Program-made: the position numbers and the translations under genes | Shown here: positions 7,699-15,650 of the stretch, one piece after another | Position numbering within the stretch: position 1 is the first letter of the stretch | How the letters are laid out: the number at the start of each line of letters is the position of its first letter | Origin: DASXSB01 sp036506275 | GTDB taxonomy: Bacteria > Methylomirabilota > Methylomirabilia > Rokubacteriales > CSP1-6 | Assembly: GCA_036506275.1 (NCBI GenBank) | Contig: DASXSB010000030.1 | Span: 72,783 to 136,782 of the forward strand | Direction: 5' to 3' | Length of the DNA: 64,000 bases | Notes under the pieces: model-generated | Seen by the model: the letters and a program-made list of their open reading frames with translations, nothing else | Databases searched by the model: none | What the model was told of the DNA's origin: nothing

Positions 7699-9091
7699 CG
7701 CGCGCGTCCTCGTCGTCGACGACGAGCGGAGCATGCGTGATCTGCTCTCGATCATGCTGAAGCAGAGCGGATATCACGTGGTGGCCGCCGACGGCGGCGA
7801 AGAGGCGCTGGCCGCCATCGCCCAGGAGCCCTTCGACCTCGTCATCACCGACCTCCGGATGCGGAAGGTCGACGGCATCGCCGTCCTCCGCGCGGCCAAG
7901 GAGCATTCGCCGCACACGGTCGTCCTCGTGGTGACCGCCTTCGCGTCCACGGAGACGGCGGTGGAGGCCATGAAGCTCGGCGCCTACGACTACATCACCA
8001 AACCGTTCAAGCTCGACGAGATCAAGCTGATCATCGCCAACGCCATCGAGCGCAAGCGTTTGCAGGACGAGAACGTCGCCCTCAAGCGCCAGCTCCGCAA
8101 GGAACGCGGGTTCGAGCACTTCATCGGCAAGAGCCGGAGCATGCTCGAGGTCTTCGAGACCATTCGCAAGACGGCCGACAGCGGCTCCACGGTGGTGGTC
8201 ACGGGCGAGAGCGGTACCGGGAAGGAGCTGGTGGCGCAGGCCATCCACGGCGAGAGCGCGCGGCGACAGGGGCCGTTCGTCTCCGTGAACTGCGGCGCCG
8301 TGCCCGAGAACCTGATGGAATCGGAGCTGTTCGGGCACATGAAAGGCGCGTTCACGGGTGCCATCGCCACCACGGAGGGACTGTTCGCGGCCGCCCACGG
8401 AGGGACACTGTTTCTCGACGAAATCACCGAAATACCGCAGTCGGTGCAGGTGAAGCTCCTGCGCGCCATCCAGGAGCGGGAGATCAGGCGGGTGGGCGAC
8501 GTGAAAGACGTGAAGGTCGACGTTCGTCTCATCGCCGCCTCCAACCGCGACCTCGCGAAGGCCATGGCGCAAGGGACGCTCCGGGAGGACCTCTTCTATC
8601 GGCTCAACGTCATCCCCATCCAGCTTCCGCCGCTGCGGGACCGCCGCGAGGACATCCCGCTCCTCGTCGCGCACTTCATCCAGAAGATCTGCCGGGAGAC
8701 CGGCAAGGACGTCCGCGGCGTCACCCCGGAAGCCCTCGCGATCCTCGAGTCGTATGCGTGGCCGGGCAACATCCGCGAACTGGAGAACGTGATCGAGCGC
8801 GCGATCGTGCTCGGAGGCGGGCCCATGGTGCGGCCGGAGGCGCTGCCGCCCACGCTGCGGTCGCCGTCGAGCGTCCACGACGTAGCGGTGGAGATTCCCG
8901 AAGGTGGTCTCGACCTCGAAGCCACCATCGACCGCGTCGAGCAGCGCTACATCGAGCTCGCGCTTGCGCGTGCGGGCGGCGTGCAGACACGCGCCGCCGA
9001 GCTCCTCGGGGTGAGCTTCCGGCAGTTCCGCTACAAGCTCCACAAGCACACGGCGAAGACACCCCGGGCCACCTCACCGGATCACCGGTGA
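7691..9091 (+). CDS. pilR: Sigma-54-dependent response regulator PilR
   Basis: This is an NtrC-family activator of sigma-54 RNA polymerase, expected to turn on pilin transcription. Domains in order are: receiver (1-120, acidic pocket DDE, phospho-site Asp54 in VITDLRMRKVDG, Lys in YITKPF), AAA+ ATPase (about 140-370) with Walker A GESGTGKE, the sigma-54 contact loop GAFTGA at residues 219-224 and a Walker B GGTLFLDEI, and a Fis-type helix-turn-helix (about 415-458, AELLGVSFRQFRYKLHKH). It overlaps pilS by 8 bases. The inverted repeat proposed as its binding site begins at its own stop codon. Confidence 0.94.
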   Translation: MADARVLVVDDERSMRDLLSIMLKQSGYHVVAADGGEEALAAIAQEPFDLVITDLRMRKVDGIAVLRAAKEHSPHTVVLVVTAFASTETAVEAMKLGAYDYITKPFKLDEIKLIIANAIERKRLQDENVALKRQLRKERGFEHFIGKSRSMLEVFETIRKTADSGSTVVVTGESGTGKELVAQAIHGESARRQGPFVSVNCGAVPENLMESELFGHMKGAFTGAIATTEGLFAAAHGGTLFLDEITEIPQSVQVKLLRAIQEREIRRVGDVKDVKVDVRLIAASNRDLAKAMAQGTLREDLFYRLNVIPIQLPPLRDRREDIPLLVAHFIQKICRETGKDVRGVTPEALAILESYAWPGNIRELENVIERAIVLGGGPMVRPEALPPTLRSPSSVHDVAVEIPEGGLDLEATIDRVEQRYIELALARAGGVQTRAAELLGVSFRQFRYKLHKHTAKTPRATSPDHR

Positions 9092-9103
9092 CGGATTTCG
9101 TCA
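9089..9103 (+). promoter_or_regulatory. Inverted repeat, candidate PilR enhancer site for first pilin gene
   Basis: TGACGgatttCGTCA is a perfect 5-bp inverted repeat separated by 5 bases, followed by CGGCGC. Its centre lies 116 bp upstream of the -12 element of the pilin promoter. That is a normal distance for an NtrC-type upstream activating sequence. Closely related copies occur upstream of the second pilin gene and the FIST-domain gene. The assignment to PilR is inference from context. Confidence 0.6.
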
Positions 9104-9196
9104 CGGCGCTTGTCAACGCCGGTCAAAGCGGCGCCCGCGCCGTCGATCGCCCGCACGCTAGTCGCCGATTCTAAAGACCCCGGCGCGAACCCGCGT

Positions 9197-9213
9197 TTGG
9201 CACCCCCCGTGCA
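9197..9213 (+). promoter_or_regulatory. Sigma-54 promoter of first pilin gene
   Basis: TTGGCACCCCCCGTGCA contains GG and GC exactly 10 bases apart, the invariant -24/-12 spacing, and matches the TTGGCAC half of the consensus fully. The predicted start is near 9224, giving a leader of about 63 bases. A sigma-54 activator gene (pilR) ends just upstream. Confidence 0.88.
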
Positions 9214-9286
9214 CACCCTTTGGGTCACGACGCCGACGGCGTGGGCCGCCCGGCGCGCAAACAATCTTGACACCAGGGGGGCTTCA

Positions 9287-9706
9287 ATGATCGCGTTCTG
9301 GAATAAGAAACGTCTCACGCTCGGCAGCGAGCGTGGCTTCACGCTCATCGAGCTGATGATCGTGGTCGCGATCATCGGCATCCTGGCTGCCATCGCCATC
9401 CCGCTCTATGCGAACGTTCAGCAGCGCGCCCGTATCGCCAAGGTTCAGGCGGACCAGCGTGCGCTCGCGTCGGCTATCTCGATCTTTCAGGCGCACACGG
9501 GCGGGCTCCCGGCTGCGCTCGCGAACCTGACGGCCACCGTGTCGAACGGGCAGGGCCAGACGGCGGGCCCGTTCATTGCGCGCGAACCGTCGCCTCCCGG
9601 TGGCGGCACCCCGGCGTGGGGCGCGACCTACACGTACACGGATAACGGTAACGGCACGTTCACGCTCACGGCGACGGGTGACGGCACCACGATCACCACT
9701 CCGTAG
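9287..9706 (+). CDS. pilA: Type IV major pilin (first copy)
   Basis: This is a short type IVa pilin or GspG-like subunit of 139 residues. The leader is MIAFWNKKRLTLGSERG, cleaved after Gly17 by PilD. The mature protein begins FTLIELMIVV, with Glu at mature position 5. A hydrophobic helix to about residue 40 is followed by an amphipathic helix and a Gly/Thr-rich beta region ending in TTITTP. No C-terminal cysteine pair is present. The ATG at 9287 is chosen because it gives the correct 17-residue leader; the upstream open frame is not pilin-like and contains the promoter. It has its own sigma-54 promoter and intrinsic terminator, so it is a separate transcription unit. Confidence 0.95.
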   Translation: MIAFWNKKRLTLGSERGFTLIELMIVVAIIGILAAIAIPLYANVQQRARIAKVQADQRALASAISIFQAHTGGLPAALANLTATVSNGQGQTAGPFIAREPSPPGGGTPAWGATYTYTDNGNGTFTLTATGDGTTITTP

Positions 9707-9737
9707 CGACAGCACGCTTCGCGCTCGGATGTATCGA

Positions 9738-9770
9738 CGGGGAGGCACCTGCCTCCCCGTTTTGTTTTGT
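9738..9770 (+). terminator. Intrinsic terminator after first pilin gene
   Basis: A 9-bp GC-rich stem (CGGGGAGGC / GCCTCCCCG) with a 4-base loop is followed by TTTTGTTTTG. It begins 32 bases after the pilin stop. Confidence 0.85.
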
Positions 9771-9841
9771 GTGCCCTCGAGGGCACACGCCCGTCCGCTG
9801 GTGCGGTGGCGAGCGGCGTCAGTTTCTGAAGGCAACCCAGG

Positions 9842-9856
9842 TGACCGATTTTGTCA
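9842..9856 (+). promoter_or_regulatory. Inverted repeat, candidate PilR enhancer site for second pilin gene
   Basis: TGACCGATTTTGTCA retains TGAC/GTCA arms and the central GATTT, and is followed by GCGC as in the other copies. Its centre is 118 bp from the -12 of the second pilin promoter, almost the same distance as in the first copy (116 bp). Confidence 0.55.
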
Positions 9857-9951
9857 GCGCACGTGCCCAAAACCATCAGAAGCGGCATCGCGCGTGGCCG
9901 GCGGGTGTTCGTCAAACCAATGAATTCATTTCGGTCCCACCTGAAGGACCT

Positions 9952-9968
9952 TTGGCACTGGGCGTGCA
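9952..9968 (+). promoter_or_regulatory. Sigma-54 promoter of second pilin gene
   Basis: TTGGCACTGGGCGTGCA has a GG-N10-GC core with complete TTGGCAC and TGCA blocks. The predicted start is near 9979, about 52 bases before the ATG. Confidence 0.88.
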
Positions 9969-10030
9969 CTACTCCGGCGGCAACGCGCCCGTGGGGGCGG
10001 ACAGGTAGAAGTCCAAAGGGGGAATTCGTC

Positions 10031-10450
10031 ATGATTCGTTTCTGGAACACGAAGCGCCTCACGCTCGGGAGTCAGCGTGGTTTCACGCTGATCGAGCTGA
10101 TGATCGTGGTCGCGATCATCGGTATCCTGGCGGCGATCGCCATCCCGCTCTATGCAAACGTTCAGCAGCGCGCCCGTATTGCGAAGGTGCAGGCCGACCA
10201 GCGCGCTCTCGCGTCGGCGATCTCGATCTACCAGGCTCACACGGGTGGGCTCCCGGCTGCGCTCGCGAACCTGACGGCTACCGTGTCCAACGGACAGGGT
10301 CAGACGGCGGGTCCCTTCGTGGCGCGTGTCCCTTCGCCTCCCGGTGGCGGCACCCCGGCGTGGGGCGCGACCTACACGTACACGGATAACGGTAACGGTA
10401 CGTTCACGCTCACGGCGACGGGTGACGGCACCACCATCACCACTCCGTAA
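10031..10450 (+). CDS. pilA: Type IV major pilin (second copy)
   Basis: This 139-residue paralogue of the preceding pilin differs at only six residues (3, 7, 15, 67, 97 and 100). Just three of these fall in the mature protein. The leader MIRFWNTKRLTLGSQRG ends in Gly17 and the mature protein starts FTLIELMIVV with Glu5. The ATG is chosen because it gives the same leader length as copy one. The last 117 bases differ from copy one at three positions, whereas the central part has many synonymous changes. That suggests gene conversion at the 3' end. It has its own sigma-54 promoter and terminator. Confidence 0.95.
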   Translation: MIRFWNTKRLTLGSQRGFTLIELMIVVAIIGILAAIAIPLYANVQQRARIAKVQADQRALASAISIYQAHTGGLPAALANLTATVSNGQGQTAGPFVARVPSPPGGGTPAWGATYTYTDNGNGTFTLTATGDGTTITTP

Positions 10451-10464
10451 CGCCGCTCTGGAAC

Positions 10465-10503
10465 ACGAGGCGGGGAGGGAGCATCCTCCCCGCCTCGTAT
10501 TTT
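10465..10503 (+). terminator. Intrinsic terminator after second pilin gene
   Basis: A perfect 14-bp stem (ACGAGGCGGGGAGG / CCTCCCCGCCTCGT) with loop GAGCAT is followed by ATTTT. It lies just before the start of the TPR membrane protein gene, which therefore needs its own promoter or read-through. Confidence 0.85.
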
Positions 10504-10519
10504 CGGCGGCCGGGGCCCT

Positions 10520-12442
10520 ATGCTCGACCGAACCATCAGCATCCTGACCGCCGCTGTCGCCGTCGACACCGAGTCCGCACCGTCCGATCGCGTCCGCGTT
10601 TCCCCGCTGACGCAGTACCTGCTGCCCGCTGCCCTCGCCGTGCTCGCGTTCCTGGTCTTCGCGCCCGCACTCTGGAACGGTTTCGTGGAATGGGACGACG
10701 ACGTCAATCTCCTCCGTAACACGCAATACCGTGGTCTCGGCTGGGCTCAGCTCCGCTGGATGCTCACGACGATCCTGATGGGCCACTACATTCCCCTCAC
10801 CTGGTTCACGTTCGGCCTCGACTTCACGATGTGGGGCATGGACCCCTTCGGGTATCACCTCACCAACCTGATCCTGCACGCGGCGAACACGGCCCTCGTC
10901 TACCTGGTCGCGCGGCGGCTGCTCTCGCGCGCGACGTCGCTGCGCGAGCCGCGTCTCGGTATTGCCGCCGCCACCGCCAGCGTGTTCTTCGCGGTTCATC
11001 CGCTGCGCGTGGAATCCGTGGTGTGGGTGACGGAGCGCCGCGACGTCCTCTCCGGCTTCTTCTTCCTCCTCGCCGTGCTGACGTACCTCGTCTCCACGGA
11101 CCACACCGGAGGTCGGAAGCGGTGGTTCCTGGCGGCGGGGGCCGCGTCGTTCGCGCTCGCGCTCGTCTCGAAATCGATCACCATGACGCTGCCGCTCGTC
11201 CTCGTGCTCCTCGACGTGTATCCGCTGCGACGGCTCGGTGGGGATCAGGGCTGGACGGGGCCCCGCGCGCGACTGGTGTGGATCGAGAAGCTTCCGTTCT
11301 TCGTGCTGGGAGCGGCCGGCGCCGCCGTCTCCTACTACGCCGTGTACGCGAACGCATTCTTGACGCCGCTCACCCGGTATCCGCTGCCGGCGCGCATTGC
11401 GATGACGCTCTACAGCGTCGCGTTCTATGTCGCGAAGACGGCGCTCCCCCTCGGGCTCTCCCCGATGTACGAGCTGCCCGCGCATCTCGACCCCTGGGAA
11501 CTGCGTTTCGTCGCGAGCGCGCTCTTCGTCATGCTCGTAAGCACGGTCACGCTCGTATTGTGGAAGCGGTCGCCGGCAGGGCTCGCCGTCTGGCTCTACT
11601 ACGGCATCGTGCTCGGCCCCGTCACCGGATTCATCCATTCCGGCCACCAGCTCGCCCACGATCGTTACAGCTATCTGTCCTGCCTCGGATGGGCGCTGCT
11701 GGTGGGGGGCACCGTGGGTGTCGTCCTTCGCGCGACGGCGCGCCGTCGTGTGCGTCCGTTCTTCGCGGTCCTGGCGGGCGTGGCCGGGATCGTCTGGCTC
11801 GTCGGCCTCGCCTTCCTCACCGTGCGCCAGAACGAGGCGTGGCGCGACACCGAGCGCCTGTGGTTGTACGCGCTGCAGGCCGATCCCACCTGCGCGGTGT
11901 GCCACAGCAACCTCGGCGCCTACCTCGTGAACCAGAACATGGTGGAGCCCGCGCTCCAGCATCTCCACCGCACGATCGAGCTCCGCCCGGAGCGCCTGAA
12001 GACCCACGGCAACATCGGCCTCGCGCTGCTCAAGCTCGGGCGCGTGGAGGAGGCGATTCCCCGCTTCCGTCTCGCCCTCGAGGAGGATCCTTACGACGTC
12101 GGCTTCCTCACGAACTTGAGCGTGGCCCTAATGCGGCAGGGCCGGACGGCGGAAGCGCTTCCCTATCTGGGCCGTGCCCTCGAACGCGACCCGGGCCACA
12201 TCCTCGCCCGCACGAATCTCGGCACTGCGCTCGCGAAGCTCGGGCAGCGCTCGGAAGCGCTCAAGCAGTACCGCCTGGCCCTCGCCATCGATGCCGACGC
12301 GCCCCCGCCCCATCTCGGTCTCGCCACGCTGTATCGTGAGAGCGGCGACATGGCGTCCGCGAGGCGGGAGTACGAGACGCTGCGTGCGCTCAAGTCTCCA
12401 CTCGCCGAGCAGATCAGTCCCGCCTTCATCGAGGAGTGGTGA
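10520..12442 (+). CDS. TMTC/PMT-like membrane protein with C-terminal TPR repeats (possible protein O-glycosyltransferase)
   Basis: This is a 640-residue integral membrane protein. About 10-11 hydrophobic segments lie between residues 30 and 430, followed by four to five tetratricopeptide repeats (about 450-630, e.g. AVCHSNLGAYLVNQNMVEPALQHLHRTIEL-type units). The first periplasmic loop carries WDDDVNLLRN and later HPLRVESVVWVTERRD, matching bacterial relatives of TMTC/PMT GT-C glycosyltransferases. In that family the acidic residues of the first loop are catalytic. It sits between the pilin genes and overlaps the prepilin peptidase gene by one base. Modification of the Ser/Thr-rich pilin tail is therefore an attractive but unproven role. 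Confidence 0.75.
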   Translation: MLDRTISILTAAVAVDTESAPSDRVRVSPLTQYLLPAALAVLAFLVFAPALWNGFVEWDDDVNLLRNTQYRGLGWAQLRWMLTTILMGHYIPLTWFTFGLDFTMWGMDPFGYHLTNLILHAANTALVYLVARRLLSRATSLREPRLGIAAATASVFFAVHPLRVESVVWVTERRDVLSGFFFLLAVLTYLVSTDHTGGRKRWFLAAGAASFALALVSKSITMTLPLVLVLLDVYPLRRLGGDQGWTGPRARLVWIEKLPFFVLGAAGAAVSYYAVYANAFLTPLTRYPLPARIAMTLYSVAFYVAKTALPLGLSPMYELPAHLDPWELRFVASALFVMLVSTVTLVLWKRSPAGLAVWLYYGIVLGPVTGFIHSGHQLAHDRYSYLSCLGWALLVGGTVGVVLRATARRRVRPFFAVLAGVAGIVWLVGLAFLTVRQNEAWRDTERLWLYALQADPTCAVCHSNLGAYLVNQNMVEPALQHLHRTIELRPERLKTHGNIGLALLKLGRVEEAIPRFRLALEEDPYDVGFLTNLSVALMRQGRTAEALPYLGRALERDPGHILARTNLGTALAKLGQRSEALKQYRLALAIDADAPPPHLGLATLYRESGDMASARREYETLRALKSPLAEQISPAFIEEW

Positions 12443-13188
12443 TGGTCGGCGTCGTTTTCGCGTTCGGCCTCGTCATCGGCAGCTTCTTGAACGTCGTCAT
12501 CGCGCGCTTGCCCGCGCGCCGGAGCCTGTGGGCGCCGCGGTCGGCGTGTCTCGGGTGTGGAACTCCCATCGCGTGGCACGACAACATTCCGGTCCTGTCC
12601 TTCGTCGCTCTCCGCGGTCGCTGTCGCGCGTGCGGGGTCGCGATCTCCGCGCGCTATCCGATCGTGGAGCTGGGCACGGCGATCCTCTGGAGTCTCGCGT
12701 ATCGCGAATTCGGCCTCACCCCCGAGCTGGCGGTGGCGCTCCTCCTGCTGTCCGCACTCATCGTCATCACCGCCATCGATCTCGATCACCAGATCATTCC
12801 GGACGCGATCACGCTCCCCGGCATCGTGACAGGATTCGTTGCCAATCTGGCGACCGGACGCGTGCCATGGCTGGATTCGCTCCTCGGCATCCTCGTCGGT
12901 GGCGGCATCTTTTTGATCATCATCATTGCCAGCGGCGGCGGGATGGGCGGCGGAGACATGAAGCTCGGCGCGATGCTGGGCGGTTTTTTGGGCTGGAAAG
13001 TCCTGCTCTTGTCGGTGTTCGCGTCGGTGCTGCTCGGAGGCGCGCTCGCCATCGGCCTCCTCGCGGCCGGGCGCCGGGGTCGTAAAGACCCCATCCCGTT
13101 TGGTCCCTTCCTTGCACTTGGCGGCGCCGTCGGCCTCTTCTGGGGCGACCGCCTGCTGCATTGGTACCTGGCGTCATTTCAACCATGA
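12442..13188 (+). CDS. pilD: Prepilin peptidase / N-methyltransferase PilD
   Basis: This is a bifunctional inner-membrane aspartic protease that cleaves the Gly leader of prepilins and methylates the new N-terminus. The 248 residues start at an ATG overlapping the upstream stop (TGATG). The N-terminal methylation domain keeps the cytoplasmic zinc tetrad Cys36/Cys39 and Cys61/Cys64. The protease domain shows AIDLDHQIIPD (Asp113/115) and GGGDMK with Asp172. Six to seven transmembrane helices are evident. It is followed at once by three prepilin-like substrates. Confidence 0.94.
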   Translation: MVGVVFAFGLVIGSFLNVVIARLPARRSLWAPRSACLGCGTPIAWHDNIPVLSFVALRGRCRACGVAISARYPIVELGTAILWSLAYREFGLTPELAVALLLLSALIVITAIDLDHQIIPDAITLPGIVTGFVANLATGRVPWLDSLLGILVGGGIFLIIIIASGGGMGGGDMKLGAMLGGFLGWKVLLLSVFASVLLGGALAIGLLAAGRRGRKDPIPFGPFLALGGAVGLFWGDRLLHWYLASFQP

Positions 13189-13189
13189 G

Positions 13190-13681
13190 ATGGACATGCC
13201 AATGAACGACGTGACGAGGCGACCCAATCGCGGCCAGCGAGGATTCTCGCTGACCGAGCTCGTTGTCGTGGTGGCCATCATCGGAGTTCTCGCCGTTCTC
13301 GCGACCCCGTTCTTCATCACATACCTCCGCAACGCGGCGGTCCAGGGCGCCGCGGGCGAGGTGGCGACGATCCTGAACCAGGCTCGGCAGCTCGCGATCG
13401 CTCGGAACGGAAGCGTGTGCGTCCGGATCAACGGCGCCACCATGCGCTACGAGCTGAACGCCTGCGGAAGCGCCGTTTACTACCGTGGCCCGGGAACGGA
13501 CAGCAATGGCTACATGCGTCTCACGGACAACGTCAATCTGGCGACGACTGCGGACCCGGTCTTCACGAGTCTCGGCGCAGCGGCGCCGGCGGCAACCTAC
13601 ACCGTGACGCACTCCCAATATCCCACCATCACGACGACCGTCACGGTCTCGGGCTCGGGCCGTGTACGGGTCGGACCGTAG
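13190..13681 (+). CDS. Minor pilin, FimT/GspH-like
   Basis: This is a prepilin-like protein of about 163 residues, predicted to prime or cap the pilus. The leader ends RGQRG, followed by FSLTELVVVVAIIGVL with Glu5 conserved. Next comes a GspH/FimT-type domain (AAGEVATILNQARQLAIARNG). ATGs at 13190, 13196 and 13202 are all possible starts; the first lies one base after the pilD stop. Two cysteines in the globular part (in SVCVRI and LNACGS) could form a disulphide. It is the first of three minor-pilin genes. Confidence 0.85.
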   Translation: MDMPMNDVTRRPNRGQRGFSLTELVVVVAIIGVLAVLATPFFITYLRNAAVQGAAGEVATILNQARQLAIARNGSVCVRINGATMRYELNACGSAVYYRGPGTDSNGYMRLTDNVNLATTADPVFTSLGAAAPAATYTVTHSQYPTITTTVTVSGSGRVRVGP

Positions 13682-13694
13682 ACGGCGGTGCTGC

Positions 13695-14123
13695 ATGCGG
13701 GTCGCGGTGAACGAGCGCGGGCTGACGCTCGCGGAGGTGTTGGTGGCGACCGTCATCATCGCGGCGGGCTTTCTCGCCGTCCTCACCGCCTTTCCGCAGG
13801 CGATGACCGGTGTGCAGACGGGCAACGAGGAATCGACGGCGACGTTCCTCGCTCAGCAGAAGCTCGAGTCCTTGCGGGCGGCCGCCGTGAACGATCCCAT
13901 GCTCACGGCGGCGACCTTCAGCAACGGCGTCACCACGGAAGCGTACGGCACCATTCCGAACGCGCAGAAGTACCAGCGCGTCACCGCCATCACGGCCGGC
14001 CCCACCACGACCACCAAGCGCGTTACGGTGACCGTGACGTACCGGCCCTCCGTCGCGACGTCCACGGGCGGGAGCGCCGCCCGCACGGTGACCGTCGCCA
14101 CCGTCCTCTCCACGAGGCGGTGA
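13695..14123 (+). CDS. Minor pilin, PilV/GspI-like
   Basis: This is a 142-residue prepilin. A short leader MRVAVNERG is followed by LTLAEVLVATVIIAAGFLAV, with Glu at mature position 5 and the AEVLVA pattern of PilV/GspI. The start at 13695 is chosen because the leader is then nine residues, which is typical. The globular part ends in threonine/valine-rich strands (TKRVTVTVTY). It follows the FimT-like gene by 13 bases. Confidence 0.85.
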   Translation: MRVAVNERGLTLAEVLVATVIIAAGFLAVLTAFPQAMTGVQTGNEESTATFLAQQKLESLRAAAVNDPMLTAATFSNGVTTEAYGTIPNAQKYQRVTAITAGPTTTTKRVTVTVTYRPSVATSTGGSAARTVTVATVLSTRR

Positions 14124-14207
14124 CGATGGCGCGAATGACGGGAGACGACCGCTCGGCATGCGCGGGGTGGATGGAGCGCGCCGTCGATCTCCCTCTCCCC
14201 GCCCGGG

Positions 14208-15533
14208 GTGCCTGACCGGCCGCGCGTGCGACACATCGAAAACGCGAAACGCGCCTGGAACGAGCGCGGGCTGGCACTGCCGCTGGCGGTGATCTGTCTG
14301 CTCACCGTCACGGGGCTCGTGCTCACGTTTCTCACCGTGAGCGCCATCGAGCCGCAGATCTCGGCGAACCACGCGCGGGGAACCCAGGCGCGCTACGCCG
14401 CCGAGGCCGGCATCGAATGGGGCTTCGACTATCTCGTCCGCACTCCCGACTGGAATGCCGTCCTCGCGGGAGCGACGGGCACCGGCCGGGACATCACGCC
14501 GGGCGCGCCCTGGGCGGGCGCCACCCCGGTGCTCGGGACCTTCACGCTGATCGTCCGCAACGACTGGCGCGCCGCGGATAGCGCCATCACCGGTGTCCCG
14601 CGCGATTCGTCCGGCGCGCCGACGACGGATACGAACAACGTCCTCCTCGTCACCGCCACCGGCAGCTTCCGCGGCGCCATGCAGACGATCACGGCGGCGG
14701 TGAGGAAAGGAGTGCTCCCCACGACCAACGCCGCCCTCGCCTTCCCGGGGTTGGGGGCGGGCGTCGACTTCGCCCACTCCGCCTTCACCATCGACGGGAC
14801 CGACTCCAATCTGGATGCGTCCGCGGGCGCCGCGCGGCCGGTCTACGGGATCTCGGTCGCCGGCGGCGCCACCGGTAATCAGACGCTCGTGCGGGACGCC
14901 GTCGCCGCCAACACGCAGAATCAGGTGCGGGGCCTGAGCGCGACGAGTGCGACGGCGCCGGCGGCCGCGACGGTGGCGAGCGGCGAGAGCGCCATCGCCA
15001 GCGACGGCGCTCTCACGTCATCGCAGATTCTCGAGTTCGTGGACGCCGTCAAGGCTCAGGCCGATGTCACGATCGACGTCAGCAACGGGACGCGCGCCAC
15101 CGTGGCGGGAGCGGGAGGGAGTTGCGCGGACGTCGGTTCCCGCACCTGCTGGGGAACGCTCGACTACCCGAAGATCGTCTACGTGAAGGGCGGCCTGACC
15201 GGCAGCCCGGGCATCGCCATCACCGGCAACAGCGAGGGCACCGGTGTCCTCATCGTGGACAGCGCGGAGGCGTCGATCGAAGGGCCGTTCCGCTGGAACG
15301 GGCCCATCATTCTCACCGGCCACAACGTGTCGCTTCGGTATGGCGGCTCCGGCAGCGGCGACATCTTCGGCGCCGTCATCATCAACGAACTGGCGACGAC
15401 CACGACGTCGGTGCAGCTCGGGAGCGACGCCGCCCGTCCCGCCGCCATTCGGTACAGTCGGCAGGCCCTCGACCTCGTCGACCGTGGCCTCAGCCGTCGT
15501 TTCGTTCACCTCTATAGCTGGCGGGAGCACTAG
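14208..15533 (+). CDS. PilX-like minor pilin / pilus assembly protein
   Basis: This protein of up to 441 residues has an N-terminus matching PilX N-terminal domains: NERGLALPLAVICLLTVTGL, then an amphipathic helix with AAEAGIEWGFDYL. It lacks the usual mature Glu5, having Pro there instead. The C-terminal 350 residues look like a beta-rich, Ala/Thr/Gly repeat-like domain with a single Cys pair (SCADVGSRTC). GTG at 14208 or GTG at 14226 could be the start. No PilW-like gene lies in the 84 bases before it, so the minor-pilin set looks incomplete compared with fimT-pilVWX loci. Confidence 0.75.
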   Translation: MPDRPRVRHIENAKRAWNERGLALPLAVICLLTVTGLVLTFLTVSAIEPQISANHARGTQARYAAEAGIEWGFDYLVRTPDWNAVLAGATGTGRDITPGAPWAGATPVLGTFTLIVRNDWRAADSAITGVPRDSSGAPTTDTNNVLLVTATGSFRGAMQTITAAVRKGVLPTTNAALAFPGLGAGVDFAHSAFTIDGTDSNLDASAGAARPVYGISVAGGATGNQTLVRDAVAANTQNQVRGLSATSATAPAAATVASGESAIASDGALTSSQILEFVDAVKAQADVTIDVSNGTRATVAGAGGSCADVGSRTCWGTLDYPKIVYVKGGLTGSPGIAITGNSEGTGVLIVDSAEASIEGPFRWNGPIILTGHNVSLRYGGSGSGDIFGAVIINELATTTTSVQLGSDAARPAAIRYSRQALDLVDRGLSRRFVHLYSWREH

Positions 15534-15625
15534 CGTGACGTGGGCGGGGACGTGTGGCGGCGTTTCTCCGGTGAGAGAACAGCGACGGACGACACAGAAA
15601 CGTAGGTCGCTGGAGAACGGTCACC

Positions 15626-15631
15626 TATACT
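15626..15631 (+). promoter_or_regulatory. Probable -10 element upstream of pilM
   Basis: TATACT lies 20 bases before the pilM ATG with no good -35. The same hexamer at the same distance precedes mazG. The predicted leader is about 13 bases. The rest of the 117-base gap after the PilX-like gene holds only a weak TTCTC/GAGAA hairpin near 15570. Confidence 0.35.
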
Positions 15632-15650
15632 GAACCAAGAGTGAGAATAC

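Larger units (their letters stand above)
9707..10030 (+). other. Intergenic region between the two pilin genes
   Basis: This 324-base stretch has no credible gene. In order it holds the first pilin's terminator, the second copy of the TGAC...GTCA element, the second pilin's sigma-54 promoter and a leader of about 50 bases ending in a GGGGGAATT ribosome site. It is a divergent copy of the 5' region of the first pilin gene rather than unrelated sequence. Confidence 0.75.
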
